Source: Eledone cirrhosa
Lineage: Eukaryota; Mollusca; Cephalopoda; Octopoda; Eledonidae
Length of the DNA: 64,000 bases
Assembly: GCA_964016885.1 (NCBI GenBank)
Contig: OZ024744.1
Location: 22,028,298-22,092,297, forward strand
Direction of reading: 5' to 3'
Position 1 is the first letter of the stretch. Each line of letters starts with the position of its first letter. Shown piece by piece: positions 9,682 to 18,544 of this stretch. The notes under the pieces were generated by a model. It was not told the DNA's origin and ran no database searches. It saw only the letters and a list, made by a program, of their open reading frames with translations. The position numbers and the translations under genes are program-made.

Positions 9682-9988
9682 ATAATAAAATAACAGATTA
9701 AAGTTTAAGCAAAGAATCGCTGCTTTCACCCTTAACGGGATCTTCTGAAACTGAAAAATCAATCTGTGAACGCAGGGGTAAATATTTCGAAAAACGTTGT
9801 AACCGAAGGAAAACCGGAAGACGATACTTTGGTTCGTGAAGTCATTTCCTGGCAATGAACGGAAAAAAGCGAAGATAATACGTCATTATGTGGATCGGTG
9901 AGAACAATTTCACGCAAAGACAAAACCACGTTTATCGTATAAATGAAGTCGTAAACTAATATTCTATTTAGGAAACCGAATGATTCTC
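9682..9988 (+). repeat. Left arm of a 300-bp inverted repeat pair
   Basis: Starts AACAGATTAAAGTTTAAGC, continues through CTTAACGGGAT and GGAAGACGATACTTTGG, then CGTCATTATGTGGAT and GAAACCACG-type blocks, to AGGAAACCGAATGATTC. The reverse complement of the whole stretch is at 11486-11788. No coding potential recognised. Confidence 0.9.
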
Positions 9989-10085
9989 GGACTCAGAGTT
10001 AAGAATAATGTAAATAAATTAGTAGAACGAAAATGACAGAGGTTATTGAAATCAACAATAATTAAATATATACATACACGCATCC

Positions 10086-10150
10086 ATATACGTACATACA
10101 AATGCATACGCGAAAACACCCGCCATGCATGCATATACAAGCAAGTACAC
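10086..10150 (+). repeat. Direct repeat, first copy
   Basis: Shares GCATACGCGAAAACACCCGC and CATGCATGCATAT with 10462-10527, about 375 bp away. Surrounding DNA to about 10900 is CA/TA-rich low-complexity sequence with no gene. Confidence 0.85.
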
Positions 10151-10461
10151 ATAAACACGCGCACATACATAAAGCAATGTTCGGTTACTCGGAGGGTTAT
10201 TATAAATTTAAACCAAAATTTATCCTGTTTATTGTCCGCTTTTTCCTGATTATCGACATAAAAGGCACGCCAACGCAACCTTTTAATGAACGAGTTTGTT
10301 TTCTGAATCAGGAGTTTTAGGTAAGTTTTCCTGCTTGGTACGGGTGTGTTCTTTGTAGCAATATTCAGATGTTGTTTCTGCATGATGAATATAAATCAAT
10401 AGAGTGCTCAACCGAGGTGGCATAATAGTAATAATAATAAATTTGAAGACTAAAATCCAAT

Positions 10462-10527
10462 ACACATGCATACGCGAAAACACCCGCCATGCATGCATAT
10501 GCAAGCACGTACACCTAAACCCGCGCA
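10462..10527 (+). repeat. Direct repeat, second copy
   Basis: Second copy of the 10086-10150 block. It is preceded by a short segment (10438-10460) that is the reverse complement of 11843-11866. Confidence 0.85.
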
Positions 10528-11033
10528 ACACCTGTACCTGCACACATACGAATGTATACACTAGATACACATAAAAAATATATATGTGTGTGCGTGTGTG
10601 TATAAATATAATTATATAAACGTATATAAATATACACACATAAATACGTATATAACGCACGCACACACATACCTACAGGTAAATACACTTATGTTCATTA
10701 AACGTACGTCAACCAAAACACAAAGTACACATATACACACATTTATATACGTGCAAACATCCATACACACACACACAAAATACGCATAAACACATAACCA
10801 TAACACATTTACCAGTATACGTAATATAATATATACACCTATAACATATACAAGCAAATATACGCACGAGAAAGTATACGTACCTTCACAAAACATACGG
10901 GTATGGTATACTTTCCGATACAAATAAGAAATGGTATAAACATAAAATATACTTAGCTACCACATTGAGACGTAAATTATCCTCGTATTGTTCGTACTAT
11001 CCGTTAGGGTATAATGTGGCGCTGTAATACAGG

Positions 11034-11300
11034 AAAGTGTTATGCAATTTATGTTTACAAGCCGAAATTGCCTCAGATTTTTTGTTTAAGATCTGGTCAT
11101 TGACATAAAGTATTTCCAGAGCTTCGGCGGTGCAAAGATCGCATGGTCTTTTTTTCCGTTATACGATCTAGCCTAAGCTAGGATCTCCCAGTGTAACCAA
11201 TATTGGGTGTGGTTGTCTTTTTTAGACTCCAGATATAAGCTGAAAGTGACGTCATATTCCTTCTTAAATGGTTAAGAAAAGAATGGGTGTGCATGTAAAG
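11034..11300 (-). pseudogene. Penelope-like element, degraded GIY-YIG C-terminus
   Basis: Minus-strand translation gives, in shifted frames, TSLSAYIWSLKK and later DLCTAEALEILYVNDQILNK then ISACKHK. These align with LSGHIWDLKD and NLYSEETLQMLFSKDQLLNK then VTACKHR of the better-preserved copy at 14866-15600. It is therefore the C-terminal part of the endonuclease region. Several stops and frameshifts; clearly dead. A SINE follows immediately at 11302. Confidence 0.72.
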
Positions 11301-11301
11301 T

Positions 11302-11484
11302 CGGCGGTGGATTGGCAGTAACGGTAGAGGGTCTGACGCCATGCTTTGCAGCAACGAGTTACGTCCCTTTATGGTCTGAGTTCAAATCCCGCCGAGGTTA
11401 ATTTGCCTTTCATCCTTACGGGGTTGATAAAATAAAGTACCAGTAAGGTACTGGGTAATTGCTGGCCTTGTGCCAAATGTAGAA
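11302..11484 (+). mobile_element. tRNA-derived SINE (type 1), sense copy
   Basis: GGCGGTGGATTGGCAGTAAC head, GAGTTCAAATCCCGCC B-box-like block, then CCTTACGGGGTTGATAAAAT and GCTGGCCTTGTGCC. Same family as 9461-9655. Its 3' end touches the right arm of the 300-bp inverted repeat. Confidence 0.9.
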
Positions 11485-11485
11485 T

Positions 11486-11788
11486 CATTCGGTTTCCTAA
11501 ATAGAATATTAGTCTACGACTTCATTTATACCATAAACGTGGTTTTGTCTTTGCGTGTAATTGTTCTCACCACTCCATATAATGACGTATTATTTTCGCT
11601 TTTTTTCGTTCATTGCCAGGGAATGTCTTCACAAACCAAAGTATCGTCTTCCTGTTTTCCTTCAGTTGCAACGTTTTTCGAAATATTTACACCTGCGTTC
11701 ACAGATTGATTTTTTAGTTTCAGAATATCCCGTTAAGGGTGAAAGCAGCGATTCTTTGCTTAAACTTTAATCTGTTATTTTAATAAAT
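11486..11788 (-). repeat. Right arm of the 300-bp inverted repeat pair
   Basis: Reverse complement of 9682-9988 over essentially its full length with scattered substitutions and small indels. The 1.5 kb between the arms holds low-complexity DNA, the Penelope-like fragment and a SINE. From 11789 to 12180 only TA-rich DNA and a block shared with 9393-9450 are seen. Confidence 0.9.
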
Positions 11789-12007
11789 GTTTGCACTAGG
11801 GTTCTTATATATTTGATATATATTTATCCTTATCGAGCCCTCTTTGGATTTTAGTCTTCAAATTTATTATTATTACTATATTATATCAACTAGAAATTAA
11901 TTGACATATATATATATCTAAAATAAACATATGAAACAATCATAGGGAATAATTTGTAAAAGTGGATATGGCGCATGTCTCTCGAACATGACATCCTTAA
12001 TTTAATT

Positions 12008-12008
12008 T

Positions 12009-12042
<34 letters not shown>
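12008..12042. repeat. (TA)n microsatellite
   Basis: Pure TA run of about 35 bp. Confidence 0.95.
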
Positions 12043-12044
<2 letters not shown>

Positions 12045-12182
12045 GGTTTGTTGTTTCAACACTGGATTGAACTGCTCATTCCGTATGGTCAATCTCGATG
12101 TAATATTATGGAGAGCACTCAACGTAATGCAACTCACCCGTCTTCGTTTGTGTAGTTGGTGGTTTGAGTACGGAGTTAATTA

Positions 12183-12527
12183 TTATAAAATAACAGGAGG
12201 CTGGACTTGTGTAAATCCTTGAAAGGTTTATTATACTATGATCATTTCAATGACCGGGTTCAGTATGAATCCGGTGACATCATCAGGTATTCAAAATATA
12301 ACAAAGGAAATAACAGATAAAATCCATGGGGCTGAAAATTAGAGACAAGAGGACGACCAACTATTTAGCGGCTTCTACCTCAGTCGCCCTATCTGTTATA
12401 TTCCTTTGTTATATTTTGAATACCTGATGATGTCACCGGATTCATACTGAACCCGGTCATTGAAATGATCATAGTGTAATAAACCTTTCAAGGATTTACA
12501 CCAGTCCAGCCTCCTGTTATTTTATAA
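12183..12527. mobile_element. MITE-like fold-back element with 137-bp terminal inverted repeats
   Basis: Left arm 12183-12320 begins TTATAAAATAACAGGAGGCT; right arm 12391-12527 is its reverse complement, differing at only a few positions. Blocks include TGATCATTTCAATGACCGGG and GATGATGTCACCGGATTC. The loop is about 70 bp with no coding capacity. The outer ends abut TA-rich sequence, so a TA target duplication is possible but cannot be proven. A non-autonomous DNA transposon is the likeliest explanation; superfamily unknown. From 12528 to 12640 nothing is recognised. Confidence 0.85.
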
Positions 12528-12728
12528 TATATATTTAGCAGTTATAGGTTATAGATGTTATCGCCACTTTAGCGGGGTGGTAGAATCAGTGGTCGTTAGT
12601 TGCCAGTGTGGTAAGTGATAGTATCCTCGTTGGATTATCTTGTTGACATAGACGTGAGGGAAGGTCCCTCGATCTATTTACCATCTATTTACAATATTCC
12701 TTTCGTCAGGTCGCCAATTCCAGCAGCA

Positions 12729-13087
12729 TGGATTAAAGATGTCATTGAGACACGAGTAACATAACAACGACTTCAACCGCAGTAATTAGAGATGAAATGT
12801 TTGTTTATTTATATGGTTGAAGTTACAGATAAAAAGAGGTTACAAAAGGGAATGTGCCAATGCGCCGTTAAGCCGGCAAGGCTAGGGGTGCAATATCTCA
12901 CTGCTACATTATGCGTGTTGCTGGCTCGAAGTTTCTGGTACAAGAGAGAGATTCTTCAAATCTTCGCGGGGAATTTCTTCCTCGGGGCGCGTAGGGATAC
13001 ATCCTCTTCTACTGGCGCTGATTGGCTGAACTGAGCCAAATCACGCACAGAGAATGTATGTGAGCCCGCGGAATGTAGGTCACTACA
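12729..13087 (-). mobile_element. Probable LTR of an LTR retrotransposon
   Basis: A 359-bp segment bounded by TG...CA (TGGATTAAAG to GGTCACTACA on the plus strand). Read on the minus strand it has a CCAAT box in CAGCCAATCAGCG, then a TATA-like/AATAAA stretch (CATATAAATAAAC), then a short U5-like tail. Beyond its minus-strand 3' end comes TGCTGGAATTGGCGACCTGA, resembling a primer-binding region of Gypsy-type elements, though a tRNA match is not verified. No second LTR or gag/pol is in the window, so this is an LTR plus a remnant of leader. The 80-residue plus-strand open frame inside is incidental. Confidence 0.55.
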
Positions 13088-13104
13088 TATATATATATAA
13101 GGCG

Positions 13105-13370
13105 AGTAAAATTCCCGAGATCCATGGACGAGTTCTCTCCAGCGGTCTCTGTCCCTCATTATCGCTGCCATGTCCTGCATCTCCAACAGACCAGTGTCTG
13201 TCCTTAGGGCATCAACATACGTTCACCTTGGTCTTCCTCTTCTAGTGTGTCCATGTAGGGGATCCCAAAGGAGTACTGAGTGCAATGTCAACTATGGATG
13301 TCGGTGAGCATGTCCAGCTAACCTCAGTCTCCTCTGTGTCACTTTTGAGCTGACTTTTGGGATGCTCAAA
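13105..13370 (-). pseudogene. LINE ORF2 C-terminal fragment (inverted part)
   Basis: The minus-strand reading gives, with a frameshift, KVSSKVTQRRLRLAGHAHRH, then a DPLHGHTRRGRPR block, a TGA in place of an expected Trp codon, and TYVDALRTDTGLLEMQDMAA then RDRDRWRELV. This is the typical C-terminal tail of a non-LTR RT protein ('RRLRLAGH...RGRP...W'). The matching RT palm lies on the opposite strand at 13412-13777, so the element was split by an inversion. Not functional. Confidence 0.75.
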
Positions 13371-13412
13371 ACTACTAATACAAAATACTAATACAAAAAT
13401 ACTAATACAAAA
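13371..13412. repeat. (ACTAATACAAAAAT)n minisatellite
   Basis: Three copies of a 12-14-bp unit lying exactly between the two oppositely oriented LINE pieces. The same unit is amplified at 14467-14543. Confidence 0.9.
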
Positions 13413-13774
13413 AGGTATCGGATGCTGAATTTGCCGACGACATAGTTTTGGTGACAAATACAGTGAAGGAGGCAGAGGATTTGATGCGGGAGGTTGAGAC
13501 TGTGTCGATGAGTGTGGGGTTGAGAATGAATGAGACTAAAACAAAATATCTGGTAGAGAATGTTGAGAAGCCGGCTAATGTAGGCGGGAAGCCGCTGGAA
13601 TTGGTTGAGGACTTCCTGTATTTGGGAGCAAAGATTGGGAATACGGAAGATGATGTGGTTGAGAGGAAGAGCAAGGCCTGGGCGGCGTGCCACAGCTTGA
13701 GATCGGTGAGGAAGTCGCACCTTCGTAGAGACCTGAAAATCCGCCTCTTCATTGCTGTAGTGGAGTCTGTGCTG

Positions 13775-13777
<3 letters not shown>
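13412..13777 (+). pseudogene. LINE reverse transcriptase palm fragment
   Basis: Reads KVSDAEFADDIVLVTN (FADD, the two catalytic Asp of the RT palm), then a helix rich in Glu, then GLRMNETKTKYLV, LVEDFLYLGAKIG and LFIAVVESVLLY. The frame is open for about 122 codons. It is truncated 5' (no motif A) and its 3' end is lost in a (TA)n run at 13778, exactly where the GCETW-type continuation would be expected. Non-LTR RT, probably RTE- or CR1-like; clade uncertain. Confidence 0.82.

Positions 13778-13814
<37 letters not shown>
13778..13814. repeat. (TA)n microsatellite
   Basis: Truncates the LINE reading frame. From 13815 to 14466 no gene is seen; the stretch contains CCGTTTCGACGGC and purine-rich unique DNA. 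Confidence 0.95.
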
Positions 13815-13817
<3 letters not shown>

Positions 13818-14466
13818 CAAGTATGACCCCGACGGCAGAGCGCAAGCCGTTTCGACGGCTATTTCTGGACTAAATAAGAATTTTGGCCTGGTAAATAGCT
13901 GAACTTCTCAGGGGGTATTTCCTTATATAGGAAGATAGTAATTGTCAAGAGGATTGGTCAAAAATTTGTTGTAAAGACAGATAAATCTATCATGGTATTT
14001 GGTATGAGGTAGGGGTGGCTGAACTTTCCGGTAGAACAAAGAGGGAGTGGGGGAAACCCAGTCAGGCGTTGAAAGTGAAATCTATACAGCAGATTCTAAG
14101 GATAGTGTATAAAAGGTTGAAAAAAGTGTACTGGAGAAGAGGAGGGGGTGAAAGAATAGGTAAATCGAAAGGGAGTAAAAAAAAAACATTATAAAAATAA
14201 GGAAATACATATATAAAAACAATTTCTGGTTACTACTCCATTTCTACAATCACCAAATCTCTCATTGGTATTGCTAAGCTACAGAAAAGTTTAATAGGTG
14301 GAGAAAAGGAAAAATACTAAATACGAGATTGTAGTGAAAGAATTTTATAAAGCCGGCTTTACAGGGGCTCTAACACCGCTGCTATAGATAGTTAGTAATC
14401 AGCCAATGCTATCTTACAATGACAGGTTAATAAGTTGAGAACAAAAATACTAAAATACTACAACGA

Positions 14467-14543
14467 AACTACTAATACAAAATACTAATACAAAAATACT
14501 AATACAAAAATACTAATACAAAAATACTAATACAAAAATACCA
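14467..14543. repeat. (ACTAATACAAAAAT)n minisatellite, second locus
   Basis: Five to six copies of the unit also present at 13371. The flanks 14222-14256 and 14561-14597 are inverted copies of each other (AGAAATGGAG-AG-AACCAGAAA). 14600-14865 is purine-rich and probably the 3' UTR of the Penelope-like element that follows on the minus strand. Confidence 0.85.
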
Positions 14544-14865
14544 CTAAGAAATTTAGAAACCATAGAAATGGAGCAGCAACCAGAAAGAAAAAGAATTACT
14601 GGGGTCTAACACATCTGCTATAAAAAGCGAAATCGGCCAATTCTATCTTAAAATTACGGGGGGGGGGTGTACTGAGGCTACAGAGGACCGATGGGCTGCA
14701 TCGGGGTAGGCGAAAGGTGAAAAAAAGACGAGGAAGGAGATCTGGGGTGGAAGGACTAGGAAGAGATGGGGGGAAGAAGGAAACATAGAAGAAAAGATTA
14801 AAAATAAGTTACGTCTACTTTTGGAAGCAGGGCTTTCCCCTTACAAAATCGGAAAGTGGGGGATA

Positions 14866-15600
14866 TCAGCCCTTGTCTACCCCCCGGGTCATTATGAGGC
14901 TTGAGGGCGAGTAAGTCCTACGCAATCTGTGTTTGCATGCGGTTACGAGTTCGTCTTCCTTGTTTAGAAGTTGGTCCTTCGAAAACAGCATTTGTAATGT
15001 TTCCTCCGAGTATAAATTACACGGACGGCGTCCTCCCGTGTAAGAGTTAGCTCTGGACAGTAAGCTCCAAGTGAGATTGTAGGTTATATTATTATCTTTG
15101 AGGTCCCAGATGTGGCCCGAAAGTGTAGTGGCATGTCGCCGGGCCGGGTTTCGGAAAGTATGTCGGTGTTGGTAGAGCCGGGTCTTGAAGTCACAAGCGG
15201 TTAATCCTATATAAGCCTTGTTGGAGGTGTCTCTTCTCGTTGCACTGGTAGATCACATTACGATCTCGGCATCTGTTGTTGAGGGGGCACGTTGATCTAT
15301 CAGGGCAGTTACACCTCCTGGTCGGCTCTCCCCTGATGTCTAGGTTATTTCTTCCATAGGGGTTGAGTTTTTTGTTGTTAGAGCAGACGATGTTTTGTGC
15401 GAAGTTAGGTGTGGTGCTGTAGGAGAGGTTGATGGTGTTTTTGTTGATTATGTTGGGGTAGCGGTGTTGTAGTGGGAAGTGTTTTTCGAGGAGCCTAAAG
15501 AAGATTTTCCCGATAGGTGTTGCCACCTCGGCATTGTGGGGAGGATTGAACCACGTTACGTGGCGTGAACGGCCGTGTAAACACTCACGAATAGACCTTT
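14866..15600 (-). pseudogene. Penelope-like element: C-terminal linker and GIY-YIG endonuclease
   Basis: Penelope-like elements carry a reverse transcriptase fused to a GIY-YIG nuclease; only the C-terminal part is here. In order on the minus strand: HVTWFNPPHNAEVATPIGK and HFPLQHRYPNIINKNTINLS (conserved post-RT linker), CNCPDRSTCPLNNRC (Cys cluster), NVIYQC (first GIY-YIG strand), AYIGLTACDFKTRLYQH (YIG strand and Arg helix), SGHIWDLKDNN, NLYSEETLQMLFSKDQLLNK and ACKHR, ending at TGA 14868-14866. One frameshift near 15240 separates NVIYQC from AYIGLT; otherwise the domain is intact. The apparent N-terminal signal-like leucine run (15685-15640) comes from the ATT-rich tail of the adjoining LINE and is not part of the protein. 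Confidence 0.88.
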
Positions 15601-15649
15601 CTAAATCAAAGTATATATGTACATAACCATGTCCAATTGCATAAATTAT

Positions 15650-16020
15650 TAAACTTAATAATAATAACAATAATAATGATTTCATTTATTAGCCACAAGG
15701 TCTGACATGTAGGGGACAATACAAAGACAGGGAGAGTGGGGGTTTACAATATCGTCGAGTAAAAGTGCACAATGGCAAGACTAATTTAACAATGAAGACA
15801 TACAAATATAAAATAAACTATGCATAAATATAACAAAATAAATCCCCCGATAGGGTGTGGACGACCCTGGGGTGACTCAGGTACCCCATCAATCCTGAAC
15901 CACCCTGCACTTCTAGGGCACCCATGGAGAGCACCCCTCTCCTCAAATTAGCTACTCTATAGGCGCATGGTCAGAGTAGGCCCACATACACGGGCCATTC
16001 TCGCCACATTCATCCACCTA
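15650..16020 (-). mobile_element. Tx1-like LINE 3' fragment
   Basis: Shares the ORF2 C-terminal end with copy B (RWMNVARMARVCGPTL against RWVNVEKMARVIGPSL) followed by the 3' UTR and a TAATAAATGAAATCATTATT tail. Only the last few codons remain; the 5' side is cut at about 16020 by an antisense SINE. The tail abuts the Penelope-like element at about 15640. Confidence 0.82.
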
Positions 16021-16021
16021 A

Positions 16022-16272
16022 TAATAATTGTTTCTACTTTTGGCACAAGGCCAGCAATTACCCCCGTGTAAAAAAGTGAGAGGAAATGAGAAAGGGATAT
16101 AGAGGAAGAATCGACTTCATTATTAAACAGGTACTTTATGTTATCGACCCCGTAAGGATGAAAGGCAAAGTTAACCTCGGCAGGAGTTGAACTGAGAACG
16201 TAAAGTGTCGTAACTCTATGCTGCAATGCATGATGTCCGACGTTCTACTGAAACTGCGAAACTACCGCTAAT
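16022..16272 (-). mobile_element. tRNA-derived SINE (type 1/2 hybrid), antisense
   Basis: Read in antisense: B-box-like GTTCAACTCCTGCCGAGG, CCTTACGGGGTCGATAACAT, then CTTCCTCTATATCCC and GGCCTTGTGCC. It contains both the AAAGTACC-type body and the pyrimidine-rich stretch typical of the longer SINE type, so it may be intermediate between them. Confidence 0.85.
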
Positions 16273-16299
16273 AATGATAATATTATTTTCTGACATTCG

Positions 16300-16395
16300 T
16301 AGAGGGCCAGCAATTTGGGGAAAAGTTGATTAAATCGATCCCAGTATATTACTGGTACTTTATATTATCGACCTCGTAAGGTTGAAAGGCAAATA
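16300..16395 (-). mobile_element. SINE fragment, antisense
   Basis: Only the body remains: CCTTACGAGGTCGATAATAT, AAAGTACCAG and GCTGGCCCTC. Head missing. Confidence 0.75.
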
Positions 16396-16453
16396 ATATT
16401 CAAAGTATAATTCATATTGTATGGAATCCAACAACACTGGAACACTGGCAGTT

Positions 16454-16753
16454 GTGTGTGTGTACGAGTGTGTGTGTACGAGTGTGTGTGTGCATGTGTG
16501 TATGTATGTGTGTTCTTGTGTGTGTATGAGTGTGTGTGTATGAGTATCTATGCCTGTATATGCATGTATGTATGCGTGTGTATGAGTGTGTGTGTGTGTG
16601 TCTGCATGAGTGTGTGTATGTATGTATGTATCTGTGTTAGTGTGTGTATGTATGTGTATATGTGTAAATGAGTGTGTGCGTGTATGTGTGTATGTGTGTG
16701 CTTGTGTATGTATGTGTGTGTTTGTGTATGTATGTATGTATATATGTATGTGT

Positions 16754-16790
<37 letters not shown>
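16454..16790. repeat. (TG)n/(TATG)n compound microsatellite
   Basis: 337 bp of TG, TGTA and TATG repeats. Open frames on both strands (His/Thr-rich or Cys/Val-rich) are artefacts. 16791-17240 holds AGAATAAAGA short repeats and no gene. Confidence 0.97.
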
Positions 16791-16791
<1 letters not shown>

Positions 16792-17261
16792 CTCTGATCT
16801 TAATTTGGAGATGGATAATGTGTAAATCAAATTGTCCTCTCTGTTGTATTTTTTTTCTATAATAAACAAGAAGAAGAGAAGTACAGTGGGGGCATCAAAT
16901 CAAGTGAAATAAACCGTATTTATCACATTACTGTTTTATGAATGATCAGGCGAATAAAGAAGGGAATAAAGAAGAGAATAAAGAAGAGAATAAATAAGAG
17001 AATAAATGAAAGAAAGAAGGAAAAAAAGAAAAACAGGAAAGAAAAAATGATTCAAATTACACATTCACTCGAACGTCTAAGCTGCCAATAAATGTGATAT
17101 TTAGGTATGTGAAGATCACAGGAACCGTAGAAAGCAGAGAAATAGATGGTAAATGTTTATGATGTTGAAGAAAAACGGAGGGTCAGTGGAGCGTGAGTGC
17201 TTGTGACATTAATAAATTGGTTCAGTCATAAGCTTTTTCTTTGTTTTATTTTCTTGTTGTT

Positions 17262-17286
17262 GTTTTTTTTTTTTTTTTTTTTTTTT
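17262..17286. repeat. Poly-T tract
   Basis: Run of about 25 T; could be the reverse-complemented A-tail of a retrocopy, but nothing upstream supports this. Confidence 0.9.
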
Positions 17287-17482
17287 CCCCCAGAAATGGT
17301 GGATTCATTAAATATCGTTGGCGAAAGCAGAATTTATGTCTAATTAGAAATATTTTTTTATCGAAATGTGATGAGCTTCATAGAGCAGGAACTATCATCT
17401 TCCTGAAGAGAATCGAACTGTCACAGCTACTCGGTTTCAAATCCAGCTTGTATTTGTTCTACTATTATTATAGACTTTTTAC

Positions 17483-17590
17483 GGGCGGTGAATTGGTGGA
17501 GTAGGTAGAGCGTTGGACAGCATATTTTGCGTTCTATGTTCAAATCCTATCCTTTTCAAATATGAAAGGAAAACGGTTCAAAACAAAAAC
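17483..17590 (+). mobile_element. SINE head (type 2), truncated
   Basis: GGGCGGTGAATTGGTGGAGT then AGGTAGAGCGTTGGACAGC (tRNA-like head) and GTTCAAATCC (B-box). The sequence then diverges. 17591-17967 shows no gene. Confidence 0.7.
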
Positions 17591-17967
17591 GAACAATCGA
17601 TGTGCTTTCCCTAACTTTAGATATACAGATTACTCTGTTTTATTTCATTTGTCATTTTCTGCCCTTAATATATTCCTCTAGCATTGTACCAGTTATTTGA
17701 AACCTATCAGTCAATTATTACATATCTCACAATACTTCATATTAACTGTATATGTTCGTCATTCTAGGCTTTGTATGTCTCACGTGTCTGAAGATCTGCA
17801 TATGGAGAGTTGCTCTGAAAAGGCATTTTTTTTTCTCATGAGAGACAATCCATTGCACGAGACAAAAACCGATACAATTTGACATCAGTGAGGTCGCCAG
17901 AGTTGCTATTAGAAGGCAAAGAGATAGAAGCCACAACGTACTTCCTTCAATGCTGAACCCCAGAACT

Positions 17968-18062
17968 ACGAAAGGCCAAGTTAATGTCGAAGGATTTTGA
18001 ACTGAACGTGCAGAGAATCGGATCATATTTTATCGGAATGTATTTCATTCGGTATCTTAGTT
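17968..18062 (-). mobile_element. Degraded SINE head, antisense
   Basis: GAAAGGCCAAGTTAATGTCG, GAAGGATTTTGAACTGAACG and a head-like tail resemble the antisense SINE at 63651-63989. The 30-kb tandem array begins about 12 bp beyond it. Confidence 0.5.
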
Positions 18063-18544
18063 ACTTCCTTTATACAGAGACAGAGACACTAGTACAGAGA
18101 CACTGGTACAGAGAGACAGAGACACAGAGACACTGGTACAGAGAGACAGAGAGAGAGACACAGGTACAGAGAGATAGAGACACTGAGAAACTGGTACAGA
18201 GAGACAGACGTACAGAGACAGAGGTACAGAGACACCGGTACAGAGAGACAGAGGTCCAGAGACACTGGTACAGGGAGATAGAGAGAGAGACACAGGTACA
18301 TAGAGATAGAGACACTGAGAAACTTTTACAGAGAGACAGACGTACAGAGACAGAGGTACAGAGAGACAGAGGTAGAGAGAGACACTGGCACAGAGAGGCA
18401 GAGGTACAGGGACTCTGGTACAGAGAGACAGAGGTACAGAGAGACACTGGTACAGAGAGACAGAGATACAGAGAGACACTGGTACAGAGAGACAGAGGTA
18501 CAGAGAGACAGAGGTACAGAGACACTGGTACAGAGAGACGGTGG

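Noticed and set aside
9461..11484. tRNA genes at the tRNA-like heads
   Set aside because: A- and B-box-like blocks are present but no complete cloverleaf is apparent, and each is fused to the tRNA-unrelated SINE body.
12792..13034. 80-codon plus-strand open frame
   Set aside because: Lies antisense within a probable LTR and shows no domain.
15191..15685. Secreted 164-residue protein with an N-terminal hydrophobic leader
   Set aside because: The leader is the ATT-rich tail of a neighbouring LINE, and the rest is a frameshifted Penelope-like linker and GIY-YIG start.
16360..16869. His/Thr-rich and Cys/Val-rich open frames on both strands
   Set aside because: Low-complexity (TG)n/(TATG)n sequence only.
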